Source: Stappia sp. (GTDB lineage Bacteria > Pseudomonadota > Alphaproteobacteria > Rhizobiales > Stappiaceae). From it: a stretch of DNA of 64,000 nucleotides. Both the position numbers and the translations under genes were made by a program. Positions 34,771-46,006 of the stretch are shown here, one piece after another (position 1 is the first letter of the stretch; the number at the start of each line of letters is the position of its first letter). The stretch covers positions 124,001 through 188,000 of the forward strand of contig PBLF01000021.1 in assembly GCA_002722295.1 (NCBI GenBank). Reading direction: 5' to 3'. The notes under the pieces are model-generated. The model saw only the letters and a list, made by a program, of their open reading frames with translations. It was not told where the DNA came from and ran no database searches.

Positions 34771-36207
34771 TTGCAGATCACATCACCCCGGTTCAAGAGC
34801 AACGCCCGCGAGGCGCTTGACGATCCCGCGCTCCAGCGCGCGCTCGGCAACGTGCGCTCCGGCTTCATCGGCAAGCGCGCCAAGGCGGCCGCCGCGCTGC
34901 CCGAGTTCGACGCGCTGCGCGACAATGCCCGCGACATCAAGAACCACGTGCTCGCGCACCTGGATCTCTATCTGGAAGCCTATTCGGAGAAGGTCGAGGC
35001 GGCCGGCGGCCATGTCCATTTCGCGCGCGACGCGGAAGAGGCGCGCAACATCATCCTCGGCATCTGCCGCGACACCAACGCGCGCACGGTGACCAAGGGC
35101 AAGTCGATGATCACCGAGGAGATCGGGCTCAACGCCTTCCTCGAGGAGCATTCGGTGGCACCGGTCGAGACGGACCTCGGCGAATACATCATCCAGCTTC
35201 GCGGCGAGCATCCGAGCCACATCATCGCGCCGGCCGTGCACGTCAACAAGGATCAGGTTGAGGCGGATTTCCGCCGCGCCCACACCCATCTCGATCCCCA
35301 GCGCAACCTCGAGGAGCCGACCACGCTGCTCGCGGAGGCGCGCGGCGTGCTGCGCGAGAAATACTTCCAGGCGGATCTCGGGATCACGGGCGCCAATTTC
35401 CTCGTCGCGGAGACGGGAAGCTCGGTGATCGTGACCAACGAGGGTAACGGCGATCTCACCCAGATCCTGCCGAAGACCCATGTGGTGGTCGCCTCGATCG
35501 AGAAGATCGTGCCCACGCTCGAGGACCTGTCGCAGATCCTGCGCGTGCTGGCCCGCTCGGCCACGGGGCAGGACATGTCGGTCTATACCACCGTCTCCAC
35601 CGGGCCGCGCCGGGAGGAGGATCCGGACGGGCCGGAGAACTACCACGTGGTGCTGCTCGACAACGGCCGTTCGTCCATGCTCGGCACCGAGTTCGAGGAG
35701 ATGCTGCGCTGCATCCGCTGCGGTGCCTGCATGAACCACTGTCCGGTCTATCACGCGGTCGGCGGCCACGCGTACGGCTGGGTCTATCCCGGGCCCATGG
35801 GCGCGGTGCTGACACCGTCGCTCGTCGGCGTCGACCAGTCCGGGCACCTGCCCAATGCCTCCACGTTCTGCGGGCGTTGCGAGAGCGTGTGTCCCATGCA
35901 TATCCCGCTGCCGAAGATGATGCGCCACTGGCGCGAGCGGGAGTTCTCGCGAAACCTCAATCCGGCGACGGCGCGCTACGGGCTGGCGCTGTGGGCCTGG
36001 TTCGCCCGACGCCCCGCGCTCTACCGGCGCGCGGCCGGGCTCGCGGCCGGCGTGCTTGGCTGGCTCGGGCGCGGACGCGGCCGCTTCGCCTCGCTGCCGC
36101 TTGCCGGCGGCTGGACGAAACACCGGGACCTTCCGGCTCCCGAAGGCGGCACCTTCCAGGCGCAGTGGGCGAGACGCCAGGCCCAAGCGGCCGCGGGGAG
36201 GGGATGA
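34771..36207 (+). CDS. lutB: LutB/YkgF-type lactate utilisation iron-sulfur protein
   Basis: A 478-residue protein starting with TTG at 34771 (LQITSPRFKSNA), supported by GGGGAGGGAGAG just upstream. An N-terminal LUD domain (GKSMITEEIGLNAFLEEH, TGANFLVAETGSSVIVTNEG) is followed by two ferredoxin clusters, Cys314/317/320/324 (CIRCGACMNHCPVY) and Cys367/370/374 (CGRCESVCPMH). It passes electrons from lactate to the respiratory chain with LutA and LutC. The final 70 residues are Arg/Ala-rich. The stop overlaps the lutC start. Confidence 0.93.
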   Translation: MQITSPRFKSNAREALDDPALQRALGNVRSGFIGKRAKAAAALPEFDALRDNARDIKNHVLAHLDLYLEAYSEKVEAAGGHVHFARDAEEARNIILGICRDTNARTVTKGKSMITEEIGLNAFLEEHSVAPVETDLGEYIIQLRGEHPSHIIAPAVHVNKDQVEADFRRAHTHLDPQRNLEEPTTLLAEARGVLREKYFQADLGITGANFLVAETGSSVIVTNEGNGDLTQILPKTHVVVASIEKIVPTLEDLSQILRVLARSATGQDMSVYTTVSTGPRREEDPDGPENYHVVLLDNGRSSMLGTEFEEMLRCIRCGACMNHCPVYHAVGGHAYGWVYPGPMGAVLTPSLVGVDQSGHLPNASTFCGRCESVCPMHIPLPKMMRHWREREFSRNLNPATARYGLALWAWFARRPALYRRAAGLAAGVLGWLGRGRGRFASLPLAGGWTKHRDLPAPEGGTFQAQWARRQAQAAAGRG

Positions 36208-36902
36208 TGAGCGACGCAAGAACGGCAATCCTGGCGCGGATGCGCGCCTCCATGGGCCGCAAGGCGGATGACGCGGAACGCCGTGCCGCCGTGGCGGAAC
36301 GTCTGGGCGCGAGCCCGCGCGGGCTGATCCCCGCGCGCGGGCGCCTCGATCCGAAGGAGCGTCTCGATCTCTTCTGCCGCATGGCGGAAGGCGTGCAGGC
36401 AAGCGTCGCGCGCGTGTCGTCGGCCTCCGACATTCCCCATGCGGTCGCCGATTACCTCAAGGAGAAGAACCTTCCCGCGCGCATCCGTTTCGGCGAGGAC
36501 CAACTGCTCGCCGGCCTGCCGTGGGATCGCGAGAGGCACGTGGAGGTCCTGCGCGGTCGCGCGGTGAACGAGGATTTCGCGACGCTGTCCCATGCGCTGG
36601 GCGGCGTTGCGGAAACGGGCACCTTGATGCTGACCTCGGGGCCGGACAATCCCACCACGCTGAACTTCCTGCCCGAGCATCACATCGTGGTGCTGGAGGC
36701 CTCGGACGTCGCCGGCGACTACGAGAGCCTGTGGGACCGTGTCCGCGCCCGCTTCGGCAAGGGTGTGATGCCGCGCACGGTGAACATGATCACCGGCCCG
36801 TCTCGCTCCGCCGACATCGAGCAGACGCTGCTGCTCGGCGCTCACGGGCCGCGCGCCCTGCACATCATCGTGGTGGGCTCGCCGGAGACCGGCACGGCCT
36901 GA
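36207..36902 (+). CDS. lutC: LutC/YkgG-type lactate utilisation protein
   Basis: A 231-residue LUD-domain protein, the third subunit of the LutABC complex. Conserved parts are GVAETGTLMLTSGPDNPTTL and PRTVNMITGPSRSADIEQTL, followed by LLGAHGPRALHIIVV. Of two adjacent ATG codons (36204 and 36207) the second has better spacing from GGGGAG. A bidirectional terminator follows, so lutC ends the regulator-lutABC operon. Confidence 0.92.
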   Translation: MSDARTAILARMRASMGRKADDAERRAAVAERLGASPRGLIPARGRLDPKERLDLFCRMAEGVQASVARVSSASDIPHAVADYLKEKNLPARIRFGEDQLLAGLPWDRERHVEVLRGRAVNEDFATLSHALGGVAETGTLMLTSGPDNPTTLNFLPEHHIVVLEASDVAGDYESLWDRVRARFGKGVMPRTVNMITGPSRSADIEQTLLLGAHGPRALHIIVVGSPETGTA

Positions 36903-36928
36903 GCGGGTTGGCATGGATTGAGTTGAGG

Positions 36929-36963
36929 AAAAGGCCCGGTCGGGATCCCCGGCCGGGCCTTTT
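36929..36963. terminator. Bidirectional terminator between lutC and the TadG-like gene
   Basis: AAAAGGCCCGG (36929-36939) pairs with CCGGGCCTTTT (36953-36963), giving an 11-bp stem with T tracts on both strands. It lies between convergent genes ending at 36902 and 36987. Confidence 0.88.
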
Positions 36964-36986
36964 CGTGTCTGGAAGACCTGTCCGCC

Positions 36987-38663
36987 TTACCTGTTGAGGC
37001 GCAACCGGGTGATCTCGTCGGCGATACGCTTGAACGCGTCGACCAGATCCGAGTTCGAGCGGGCGTCGAAGGCCATGGCAGCCTTGGACGCGCAGTTCCG
37101 CATCATGTTGACGGTGTTCTGGTCGGAGATCTGGAAGGCGATGGTGTAGACCTGAACGCCGTCAGCCTTCGCGTTGGTGCAGGTGGTCGCCAGTCGCGAG
37201 TCCATCGTGTTGGCGATCGACCAGGACGAATTGATGCCGGGCCCGAGACGCTCCTCCGCGCCGTAGCCATAGGCTTCCGGTTCGGTGTTCATGAACCAGC
37301 GGTAGCGGCTGCCATAGGTGTTCTGGCCGTCCGTCATGACGATGAGGATGCGAACGTGCTCGCCGTCCTCATTGTCCTCCTCCGTGCGCGCGGAGTTGAA
37401 CGGCGCGCCCTTGGACAGGAGCCGCCAGCCCCACACGGCGCCCATGTGGATGTTGGTGTTGCCGTCGGCGCGCAGGTTCCGGATCGCCTGCAGCACGGTC
37501 GACTTGTTCTCGGTGAGTTCGGTCAGCGGCTCGGTGCGGCAGTTGTAGTTCGGCCCCTTCTGCCATGTGGTGCCGAAGTTCTGCGGCTGGTTCTTGTACT
37601 TGCAAAGCCGCTTCTGGGCGTATTCCCAGCGGTCCATGCCCTTGGACGAGTAGACGTATTTGGCGTCGCGCGTGCAGGCGCCCTTGTCGTCGTTGAGATA
37701 GGAATTGTAGACGTCATCGTACCACTTCTTGTTCTGGCTGTCCGGTTCGTCGGGCGAGAACTGCGGCACGAAGAGCGTGGCCGGGTTGCCGGTTCCAGGC
37801 GGTGTATTGGTCACGTCATAGGGCGAGGGCCTCGCCTCGACACAGCCGCGCCAGTCCGTGCCACGGAGCTGCTTGAACAGGGTGAAGCGGCTCGGGCGGC
37901 CGTTGGTCATATAGCGGGAATCGAACTCCTTCGGATCGGGTGTCCCGTCCGCGCGGACCTCGAAGTTCTTCCAGTGGATCGGTGAGAGCCCCTCCTGGTC
38001 CATCCAGGCCGCGCCCGACTTGTCCGAGCCGACGTTGACGAAGGACGTGAAGGGGACGAGCCCGATCTTCACCCGGTCCTTCTTGTCGCTGACCTGGTTG
38101 ACCTCGAGCAGCGTTTCGGCGAGATCCTTCGCCGCGTTCTTGAGTGTCGTCAGCTTGCTGCCGCGCATGGAGCCGGAGTTGTCGAGCACCATGGCGACGT
38201 CGAAGGTCGCCTTGCCGACCACCGTCTGGGACTGGACGCCGATCTCCATCGAGCTCATGCCGAGGATGCCGCCGAAGTTGGCGGGCAGGTCCAGCGTGCC
38301 GTTGACCGTGACCGTGCCCTTTTCCACCGAGACGTCGAGCTTGGGGGTCGCGCCGGGCGGCGGGGTGTAGATGGAGTTGAAATAGTCGACGGCATTCTGC
38401 CGGATCTTGCCGTCGGACAGGCCGTTGCTGTCGTAGTTCGCCGCGAGCGCGGTCGCGTCCACCGCCGCCTGAAGGCTTACCTTGGCATTGTAGCCCCGCG
38501 CGAAATCGATGCCCGCTCCGACGATCAGCACCATGAGCGCCACGCAGATCGCCAGCGGAATCACGATGTTGCCACGCCGGTCGCGGGCAAGCATCCGCAG
38601 CAGCGACGGAATGCGGATCGCGCGAAGGCGTCCGCCAGGCAAGGGGCGGTGATCGGATTTCAT
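36987..38663 (-). CDS. TadG-like membrane-anchored vWA protein
   Basis: A 558-residue protein with a TadE/TadG-type N-terminus: a basic stretch, then RRGNIVIPLAICVALMVLIV and GAGIDFARGYNAKVSLQAAVDATALAA, the pilin-like transmembrane region of Tad pilus proteins. A von Willebrand A domain follows with a MIDAS DNSGSM near residue 160 and a second metal residue region (IVMTDGQNTYGS). A long insert of about 200 residues with several Cys residues separates the two halves of the vWA fold. No tad/cpa operon is present here. The likely role is in surface adhesion or pilus assembly. Confidence 0.82.
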   Translation of the reverse strand: MKSDHRPLPGGRLRAIRIPSLLRMLARDRRGNIVIPLAICVALMVLIVGAGIDFARGYNAKVSLQAAVDATALAANYDSNGLSDGKIRQNAVDYFNSIYTPPPGATPKLDVSVEKGTVTVNGTLDLPANFGGILGMSSMEIGVQSQTVVGKATFDVAMVLDNSGSMRGSKLTTLKNAAKDLAETLLEVNQVSDKKDRVKIGLVPFTSFVNVGSDKSGAAWMDQEGLSPIHWKNFEVRADGTPDPKEFDSRYMTNGRPSRFTLFKQLRGTDWRGCVEARPSPYDVTNTPPGTGNPATLFVPQFSPDEPDSQNKKWYDDVYNSYLNDDKGACTRDAKYVYSSKGMDRWEYAQKRLCKYKNQPQNFGTTWQKGPNYNCRTEPLTELTENKSTVLQAIRNLRADGNTNIHMGAVWGWRLLSKGAPFNSARTEEDNEDGEHVRILIVMTDGQNTYGSRYRWFMNTEPEAYGYGAEERLGPGINSSWSIANTMDSRLATTCTNAKADGVQVYTIAFQISDQNTVNMMRNCASKAAMAFDARSNSDLVDAFKRIADEITRLRLNR

Positions 38664-38756
38664 GCGGGCAGGCTATGCGCGCAAGGTTTCGAAATCCTTG
38701 CAATACCGTGCGTTTTTCGCACTTGCGAACGTGAAAAAAATCGCGCTTGCGAGTCA

Positions 38757-38784
38757 TTGACAGCCCGCCGGGGCCATCTTACAT
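38757..38784 (+). promoter_or_regulatory. Vegetative-type promoter of groESL
   Basis: TTGACA at 38757-38762 is separated by 16 bp from TTACAT (38779-38784). The resulting start near 38791 is immediately before the CIRCE operator, as in other HrcA-controlled groESL operons. Confidence 0.7.
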
Positions 38785-38795
38785 CAGGCGCGCTG

Positions 38796-38822
38796 TTAGC
38801 ACTCTCGTTCACAGAGTGCCAA
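38796..38822 (+). promoter_or_regulatory. CIRCE operator (HrcA site)
   Basis: TTAGCACTC-9 bp-GAGTGCCAA matches the CIRCE inverted repeat TTAGCACTC-N9-GAGTGCTAA, with one change in the right arm (C for T). It sits between the promoter and groS, so HrcA would block transcription and release it on heat or misfolding stress. hrcA is not in the window. Confidence 0.95.
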
Positions 38823-38934
38823 CGTGGTCCGCGGCTTCCGTCGTCGGATCCGCGCTACCGGGGATCGATGTTCCCGGGAAGCGTGAACGCGGCGGAGGAA
38901 GTACCACGCTGGCCAGGAAAGGAAAGAGCAAGAC

Positions 38935-39222
38935 ATGAAATTCCGCCCTTTGCATGACCGCGTCGTTGTCCGCCGCGTCGATTCCGAGGCCAAGACCGCC
39001 GGCGGCATCATCATCCCGGACACCGCCAAGGAGAAGCCGCAGGAAGGCGAAGTCGTCGCTGTCGGTCCCGGCGCACGCAAGGACAACGGCGAGCTGATCT
39101 CGCTCGACGTCAAGGCTGGCGATCGTGTCCTCTTCGGCAAGTGGTCCGGCACCGAGGTCAAGATCGACGGCGAAGACCTGCTGATCATGAAGGAAAGCGA
39201 CATCATGGGCGTTGTCGGCTGA
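38935..39222 (+). CDS. groS: Co-chaperonin GroES
   Basis: A 95-residue GroES of standard length that forms the heptameric cap of GroEL. It begins [20 protein letters not shown] and contains the mobile loop [20 protein letters not shown] and the conserved [20 protein letters not shown] stretch. GGAAAGAGCAAG precedes the ATG. It is first in the groESL operon, downstream of the CIRCE element. Confidence 0.98.
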   Translation: MKFRPLHDRVVVRRVDSEAKTAGGIIIPDTAKEKPQEGEVVAVGPGARKDNGELISLDVKAGDRVLFGKWSGTEVKIDGEDLLIMKESDIMGVVG

Positions 39223-39364
39223 GCCGCACCCCTTTCTGACGCTTGAAAGACCGGCCGCATCGGGCGGTGACCGGATCGAGACGCGGCCCCTGCGGGGGCA
39301 TGACGGCCCTCCGGCCTGCTTTTTCCGCCGCCTGGCGGCCACGACACTCTTTTAGGAGACCTGA

Positions 39365-41011
<1,647 letters not shown>

Positions 41012-41077
41012 GAAGTCTGTCGCGAACTGTCGCAGGAACACCGGTGCCGGTTTCGGCCGGCCCGGATTTCTGGATCA

Positions 41078-41110
41078 GCCCCGCCGGGTCTCCGGCGGGG
41101 CTTTTCTTTT
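41078..41110 (+). terminator. Rho-independent terminator of groESL
   Basis: GCCCCGCCGG/CCGGCGGGGC (41078-41087 and 41092-41101) with a GTCT loop is followed by TTTTCTTTT. Confidence 0.92.
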
Positions 41111-41284
41111 GCGCGGCCCCGTCCGGCGTGGGTGGCGGCGAAGCTGTGACAGCGCCGGATGCTTGTCATATTCTGATACAAAAGAACCCTTGCAGTTCGG
41201 TCGCGGCCTGCGTCTTCTGCAAGGCGTGAGCCACCGGCCCGGAGGGCGGACGGTGCGCAGGACGGTCAGCAAACTGGAGTATCG

Positions 41285-42457
41285 ATGTCGATCTGGAGGC
41301 AGATAGCCCTGACTCTGGTCGTGGTCCTCGTGGCCGCGACGGTCTGGGCCCGTTTCTATCCCGGGGCGGGCGACCAGCTCGCGCGCTGGGGCGTTGACTG
41401 GCTGCCGTTCGCGACCGCCGGATCGCCCCCGCAGGAAACGGCTGGCGCACAGGCGCCGCGCCGCGCGCCCGGCAGCGGTGTCGTGACCGCGCCGGTCGTC
41501 GAGGTCACCATCAACGACCGCCTCCAGGCTATCGGCACCGGGCGTGCCGTGCGCTCGGTCGAGGTGACGCCCTACGCCAGTGGCCGCATGGTCGAGCTGC
41601 TCGCCCGGTCCGGCACGCCGGTCAAGCGCGGCGACGTGATCGCCAAGCTCGATTCCGAGGCCGAGCAGATCGCGGCGGAACGCGCCGCCATCGCGCTCAA
41701 GGACACGGAAGCGCGCCTGGAGCGCATGCAGGCTTTGCGCAAGTCGCGGACGGCGACGCTCGTGCAGGTCACCGATGCCGAGCTTGCCGTCGGCAATGCA
41801 AGGCTCGAGCTGCGCGAGGCGGAACTGGCGCTGTCGCGGCGCTCGGTCGAATCTCCCATCGACGGCATCGTGGGCATCCTGCCGATCACCGCCGGAAACT
41901 ACGTCACCTCCTCCACGGTGATCGCCACCGTGGACGACCGCTCCGAGATCCTGATCGATTTCTGGGTGCCGGAACGCTACGCCTCCTCCGTTACCGTGGG
42001 TGCGCCGCTGACCGCGTCCTCCGTGGCGCGTCCGGGCGAAACCTTCCCCGGCGAGGTCAGCGCGGTCGACAACCGCATCGATTCCGCCAGCCGCACGCTT
42101 CAGGTGCAGGCGCGTATCGACAACACCGCCGACCGCCTGCGTGCCGGCATGTCCTTCCAGGTCAACATGCGCTTCGCCGGCGACCGGTTCCGGGCGGTCA
42201 GCCCGCTCGCGGTCCAATGGGGTACGGACGGAGCCTATGTCTGGGCCGTGCGGGAGGGACGCGCGCACCGCGTTCCGGTCGCCATCATCCAGCGCAACGC
42301 CAACGCGGTTCTCGTCGATGCGCAACTCTCCGTGGGTGAGCCCATCGTGATCGAGGGGCTGCATCTTGTGCGCGAGGGAAGCGAGGTCACCGTGATCGGC
42401 CAGGAGAGTGGCAGCGCGGTCTCGCGCAAGCCCGCCCCTGGTGCCAGCGGATCGTGA
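41285..42457 (+). CDS. RND efflux periplasmic adaptor (membrane fusion protein)
   Basis: A 390-residue adaptor linking the inner-membrane RND pump to the outer membrane. It has an N-terminal anchor (residues 7-25), a biotinyl-lipoyl-like half (GRMVELLARSGTPVKRGDVI and LDSEAEQIAAERAAIALKDT), a coiled-coil hairpin and beta-barrel, and a second half with AGNYVTSSTVIATVDDRSEI. The pump gene starts 17 bp downstream, so the two form an operon. No TolC-like or regulator gene is adjacent. Substrate is unknown. Confidence 0.9.
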   Translation: MSIWRQIALTLVVVLVAATVWARFYPGAGDQLARWGVDWLPFATAGSPPQETAGAQAPRRAPGSGVVTAPVVEVTINDRLQAIGTGRAVRSVEVTPYASGRMVELLARSGTPVKRGDVIAKLDSEAEQIAAERAAIALKDTEARLERMQALRKSRTATLVQVTDAELAVGNARLELREAELALSRRSVESPIDGIVGILPITAGNYVTSSTVIATVDDRSEILIDFWVPERYASSVTVGAPLTASSVARPGETFPGEVSAVDNRIDSASRTLQVQARIDNTADRLRAGMSFQVNMRFAGDRFRAVSPLAVQWGTDGAYVWAVREGRAHRVPVAIIQRNANAVLVDAQLSVGEPIVIEGLHLVREGSEVTVIGQESGSAVSRKPAPGASGS

Positions 42458-42473
42458 AGCGGAGCCGACGACG

Positions 42474-45400
42474 ATGCAGCGCAAGACAGACGGCGGCCTG
42501 ACCGCACTTTTCGTTCGCCGCCCCGTGCTGGCGTTCGTGATGAACATGCTGATCGTGGTTGCCGGCCTCGCGGCCGCCTTCGGCGTCGAGATCCGGGAGC
42601 TGCCCGACGTCGACCGCCCGGTCATCACGGTAAGCACCGATTACACGGGCGCGGCGGCCGAGACCATCGACCGCGAGCTGACCGGTGTCATCGAGGGCGC
42701 GGTGTCGCGTGTCTCCGGCGTCAAGTCGATCTCCTCGACCTCGTCCTTCGGCCGCAGCCGTGTGACCGTGGAATTCTCCGACGATGTCGACATCGACACC
42801 GCCGCCTCGGACATGCGCGATGCATTGGGGAGGATCACCAACGACCTTCCCGAGGACGCGGACCCCTCGCGCATCATCAAGGCGGACGCCAACTCGCAGC
42901 CCGTGGTGCGTCTCGCGGTCACCTCGGACACCATGTCGGTCGAGGACATGACCGTGCTTGTCGAGGACGAGATCGCCGACCAGCTCGCCGCCGTTCCGGG
43001 CGTCGCGGACGTGCAGGTCTACGGCGACCGGGAGAAGATCTTCCGCATCGACATCGACCAGGCCAAGATGGCCAGCCTCAACCTCACCGTCGGCGATGTC
43101 GCCACCGCCCTGTCGTCGATGGCCTTCGACACGCCGGCCGGCTCGCTCACCAGTCGCGACCAGGACCTGATCGTGCGCGCGATCGCCTCGCTCGATACCC
43201 CCGAGGCGTTCGAGAACATCATCTTCGACCGGCGCGTCCGGCTGAGGGATTTCGCCACGGTGACGCTGGGTCCGGATATCGGCCAGTCGCAGTTGCGCGC
43301 CAACGGTGAATCCGGCATCGGCCTGGGCATCGTGCGCTCGGCCCAGTCGAACACGCTGGAGATTTCCGAGGGCGTGCGGGCGGCTGCCGCCCGCATCCAG
43401 GAAACCCTGCCCGAGGGCATGAAGATCGAGGTCACCAGCGACGACGCGACCTTCATCAACGGCGCCATCCACGAGGTGGAGATCGCGCTCGTCATCTCGG
43501 TGAGCGTCGTCCTGCTCATCATCTACATCTTCCTGTGGGACTGGCGCGCCACCATCATTCCGGGCGTCTCCATGCCCGTGGCACTGATCGGAACGCTGGC
43601 GGCGATCTATCTGGCCGGCTTCTCGATCAACATTCTCACGCTGCTTGCACTGGTGCTTGCGACCGGTCTCGTGGTCGACGACGCCATCGTGGTGCTGGAA
43701 AACATCGTGCGCCGACGCAACGAGGGCATCGGCCCGCGCGCGGCCGCCGTCCTGGCGACGGAGGAGGTGTTCTTCGCCGTCGTCGCCACCACGGCAACGC
43801 TGGCGGCGGTCTTCGTGCCCCTGTCGTTCCTGCCCGGTCAGACGGGCGGGCTGTTCCGCGAGTTCGGCTTCGTGCTGGCGATCGCGGTGCTGCTGTCGTC
43901 GGTCGTCGCCCTGTCGCTGTGCCCGATGCTCGCCTCGCGCATCCTCAAGGGCGGTGCGGACCACAATGGTCACGGCGGCGGCGCGACCGGCCGGCTCGGA
44001 AACGCCCTGTCCGGCCTCTACCGTCGCAGCCTGCGCGCCTGTCTCGACGCGCCGCTGGTGGTCGTGGTGGTCTCGATCCTTTTCGCCGCCACCGCCGGCG
44101 TTCTGTTTCCCTCCGTCAAGTCCGAGCTCACCCCGTCGGAGGACCGCTCCATCGCCTTCATGCGCATTTCCGCGCCGCAGGGCGTGAGCCTCGACTACCT
44201 CTCGGACCAGATGCAGCGCATCGAACGGCTGCTGCAGCCGTTCCGCGATGCCGGCGAGGTCACCAGCACCTTCTCGGTCGTCGGTTCGGGCGGCTCGTCC
44301 AACAGCGGCTTCATGGTGATGCGGCTTGCCCCCTGGGATGAGCGCGAGCGCCCGCAGCAGGCGATCATGGCCGACATCTCGCGGGTCGTGCGCGAGGTTC
44401 CCGGCGTGCGGGCCTTCGCCTTCCAGCCCAACAGCCTGGGCATTCGCGGCGCCGGGTCCGGTCTCCAGTTCGCCGTTGCCGGCAGCGCTGACTACGCGGT
44501 CCTGGGCGAGGCGGCCGACAGGATCGTCGCCGCCCTGCAGCAGGATCCCAGGTTCCGGCAGGCGCGCCTGTCCAGCGAGGCGACGCAGCCGCAGCTTTCC
44601 ATCTCGATCGACCGTGAGCGGGCCTCGGATCTGGGCATCGACATCAACGGGCTGGGCGCGGCCATGCAGGCCATGCTCGACGGCCGCAAGATCGGCCAGG
44701 TGTTCGTCGCCGACCGTGCCTTCGACGTGAAGTTCGTGTCCACGACCAACCCGGTCAACGATCCGACCGATCTGGAAAACATCTTCCTGAGGACGGGGGA
44801 CGGGCGCTTCGTGCCGGTCTCGACCATCGCGAGCCTGACGGAGAAGGCCGTGCCGCCGTCGCTTGCCCGCGAGCAGCAGCTGCGCTCGGTCGCCATCACC
44901 TCCGCGCTTGCACCGGACTTCGCGCTGGGAGAGGCCTACGAGGTGGCGCAGCAACTGGCCGAGCCCCTGCTGCCGCCGGGCGCGCGGATCATTCCGCTGG
45001 CGGAAACGGCGACGCTCGGGGAGCAGTCGTCCGGCATGGTGCGGACCTTCGGCTTTGCCCTCGTCATCATCCTTCTGGTGCTGGCGGCGCAGTTCGAGAG
45101 CTTCATCAGCGCGCTCATCATCATGGCGACGGTGCCGCTGGGCCTCGCCTGCGCGATCTTCGCCATGCTGATGACCGGCACGACGCTCAACGTCTACAGC
45201 CAGATCGGGCTCGTGATGCTCGTGGGCATCATGGCCAAGAACGGCATCCTGATCGTGGAGTTCGCCAACCAGTTGCGGGACCGGGGCGAGAGCGTGCGAG
45301 AGGCGGCCGAGAACGCCGCCAACATCCGCCTGCGTCCGGTCATGATGACGATGATCTGCACCATCGTCGGTGGTCTTCCGCTCATTCTGGCGAGCGGGGC

Positions 45401-45596
45401 GGGCGCCGAGGCGCGCATCGCGCTCGGCTGGGTCATCGTCGGCGGCCTCGGCCTCTCCACGCTCTCGACCCTGTATCTGACCCCCGTCGCCTATCTCCTG
45501 CTCGGACGCTTCATCAAGCCGAAGGCGGAGGAGGAGGCGCGCCTTGCCCGCGAGATCGACGCCGCCCACTCGCCCCGGCCGGAGGCCGGCGAATAG
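42474..45596 (+). CDS. RND efflux pump, inner-membrane transporter
   Basis: A 1040-residue HAE-1-type resistance-nodulation-cell division antiporter, normal length for the family. It has the duplicated plan of one helix, a large periplasmic porter domain and further helices, repeated. TM4 keeps the proton-relay aspartates in VLATGLVVDDAIVVLENIVR, and TM10-11 has GLVMLVGIMAKNGILIVEFA. The start at 42474 (MQRKTDGGLTALFVRRPVLA) has GGAG upstream. It exports amphiphilic compounds with the adaptor encoded just upstream; the drug spectrum cannot be read from sequence. Confidence 0.93.
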   Translation: MQRKTDGGLTALFVRRPVLAFVMNMLIVVAGLAAAFGVEIRELPDVDRPVITVSTDYTGAAAETIDRELTGVIEGAVSRVSGVKSISSTSSFGRSRVTVEFSDDVDIDTAASDMRDALGRITNDLPEDADPSRIIKADANSQPVVRLAVTSDTMSVEDMTVLVEDEIADQLAAVPGVADVQVYGDREKIFRIDIDQAKMASLNLTVGDVATALSSMAFDTPAGSLTSRDQDLIVRAIASLDTPEAFENIIFDRRVRLRDFATVTLGPDIGQSQLRANGESGIGLGIVRSAQSNTLEISEGVRAAAARIQETLPEGMKIEVTSDDATFINGAIHEVEIALVISVSVVLLIIYIFLWDWRATIIPGVSMPVALIGTLAAIYLAGFSINILTLLALVLATGLVVDDAIVVLENIVRRRNEGIGPRAAAVLATEEVFFAVVATTATLAAVFVPLSFLPGQTGGLFREFGFVLAIAVLLSSVVALSLCPMLASRILKGGADHNGHGGGATGRLGNALSGLYRRSLRACLDAPLVVVVVSILFAATAGVLFPSVKSELTPSEDRSIAFMRISAPQGVSLDYLSDQMQRIERLLQPFRDAGEVTSTFSVVGSGGSSNSGFMVMRLAPWDERERPQQAIMADISRVVREVPGVRAFAFQPNSLGIRGAGSGLQFAVAGSADYAVLGEAADRIVAALQQDPRFRQARLSSEATQPQLSISIDRERASDLGIDINGLGAAMQAMLDGRKIGQVFVADRAFDVKFVSTTNPVNDPTDLENIFLRTGDGRFVPVSTIASLTEKAVPPSLAREQQLRSVAITSALAPDFALGEAYEVAQQLAEPLLPPGARIIPLAETATLGEQSSGMVRTFGFALVIILLVLAAQFESFISALIIMATVPLGLACAIFAMLMTGTTLNVYSQIGLVMLVGIMAKNGILIVEFANQLRDRGESVREAAENAANIRLRPVMMTMICTIVGGLPLILASGAGAEARIALGWVIVGGLGLSTLSTLYLTPVAYLLLGRFIKPKAEEEARLAREIDAAHSPRPEAGE

Positions 45597-45679
45597 GTGC
45601 GCGGAACGGGTTCAAAACCCGCTGCGTTTGGGGTAGCACCACGCGATGCCACGCCAATCACGCAGCGGGACCGCTCCAC

Positions 45680-45904
45680 ATGACATCGCCCGAGACGCCA
45701 AAGACCCTCGAGGACAGGGTCATCGACCTGGAAAGCCATCTCGCCCACCAGGCGCGGGTGGTGGAGGATCTCAACGCCGTGGTCACGGCCCAGGCGAAGC
45801 TGATCGACCGGCTGACCTCCCGCATGGAGGCGCTGGCCGGGGAGATCGAGGACCTGGGCGAGGCCATCGAGCAGCACCCGGTGGCAAGGCCGCCGCACTA
45901 TTGA
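45680..45904 (+). CDS. slyX: SlyX family protein
   Basis: A 74-residue coiled-coil protein with the SlyX pattern LEDRVIDLESHLAHQARVVE followed by DLNAVVTAQAKLIDRLTSRM and a C-terminal RPPHY, the hallmark end of the family. The function is not established. It lies 83 bp after the RND pump gene. Confidence 0.88.
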   Translation: MTSPETPKTLEDRVIDLESHLAHQARVVEDLNAVVTAQAKLIDRLTSRMEALAGEIEDLGEAIEQHPVARPPHY

Positions 45905-46006
45905 GCCCTGCGCCCCGTCCTGGCGCGGCGCATGTCGGCACTGGCCGGACGGGATTGATCTGATAGGCTGACCGTCGTCCTTGTCCGGGACCCGGAAGGG
46001 GACCGG

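Noticed and set aside
42387..45569. A 1060-codon open frame antisense to the RND pump gene
   Set aside because: The translation is a low-complexity His/Asp/Arg-rich shadow without domains, while the plus strand encodes a full-length RND transporter.
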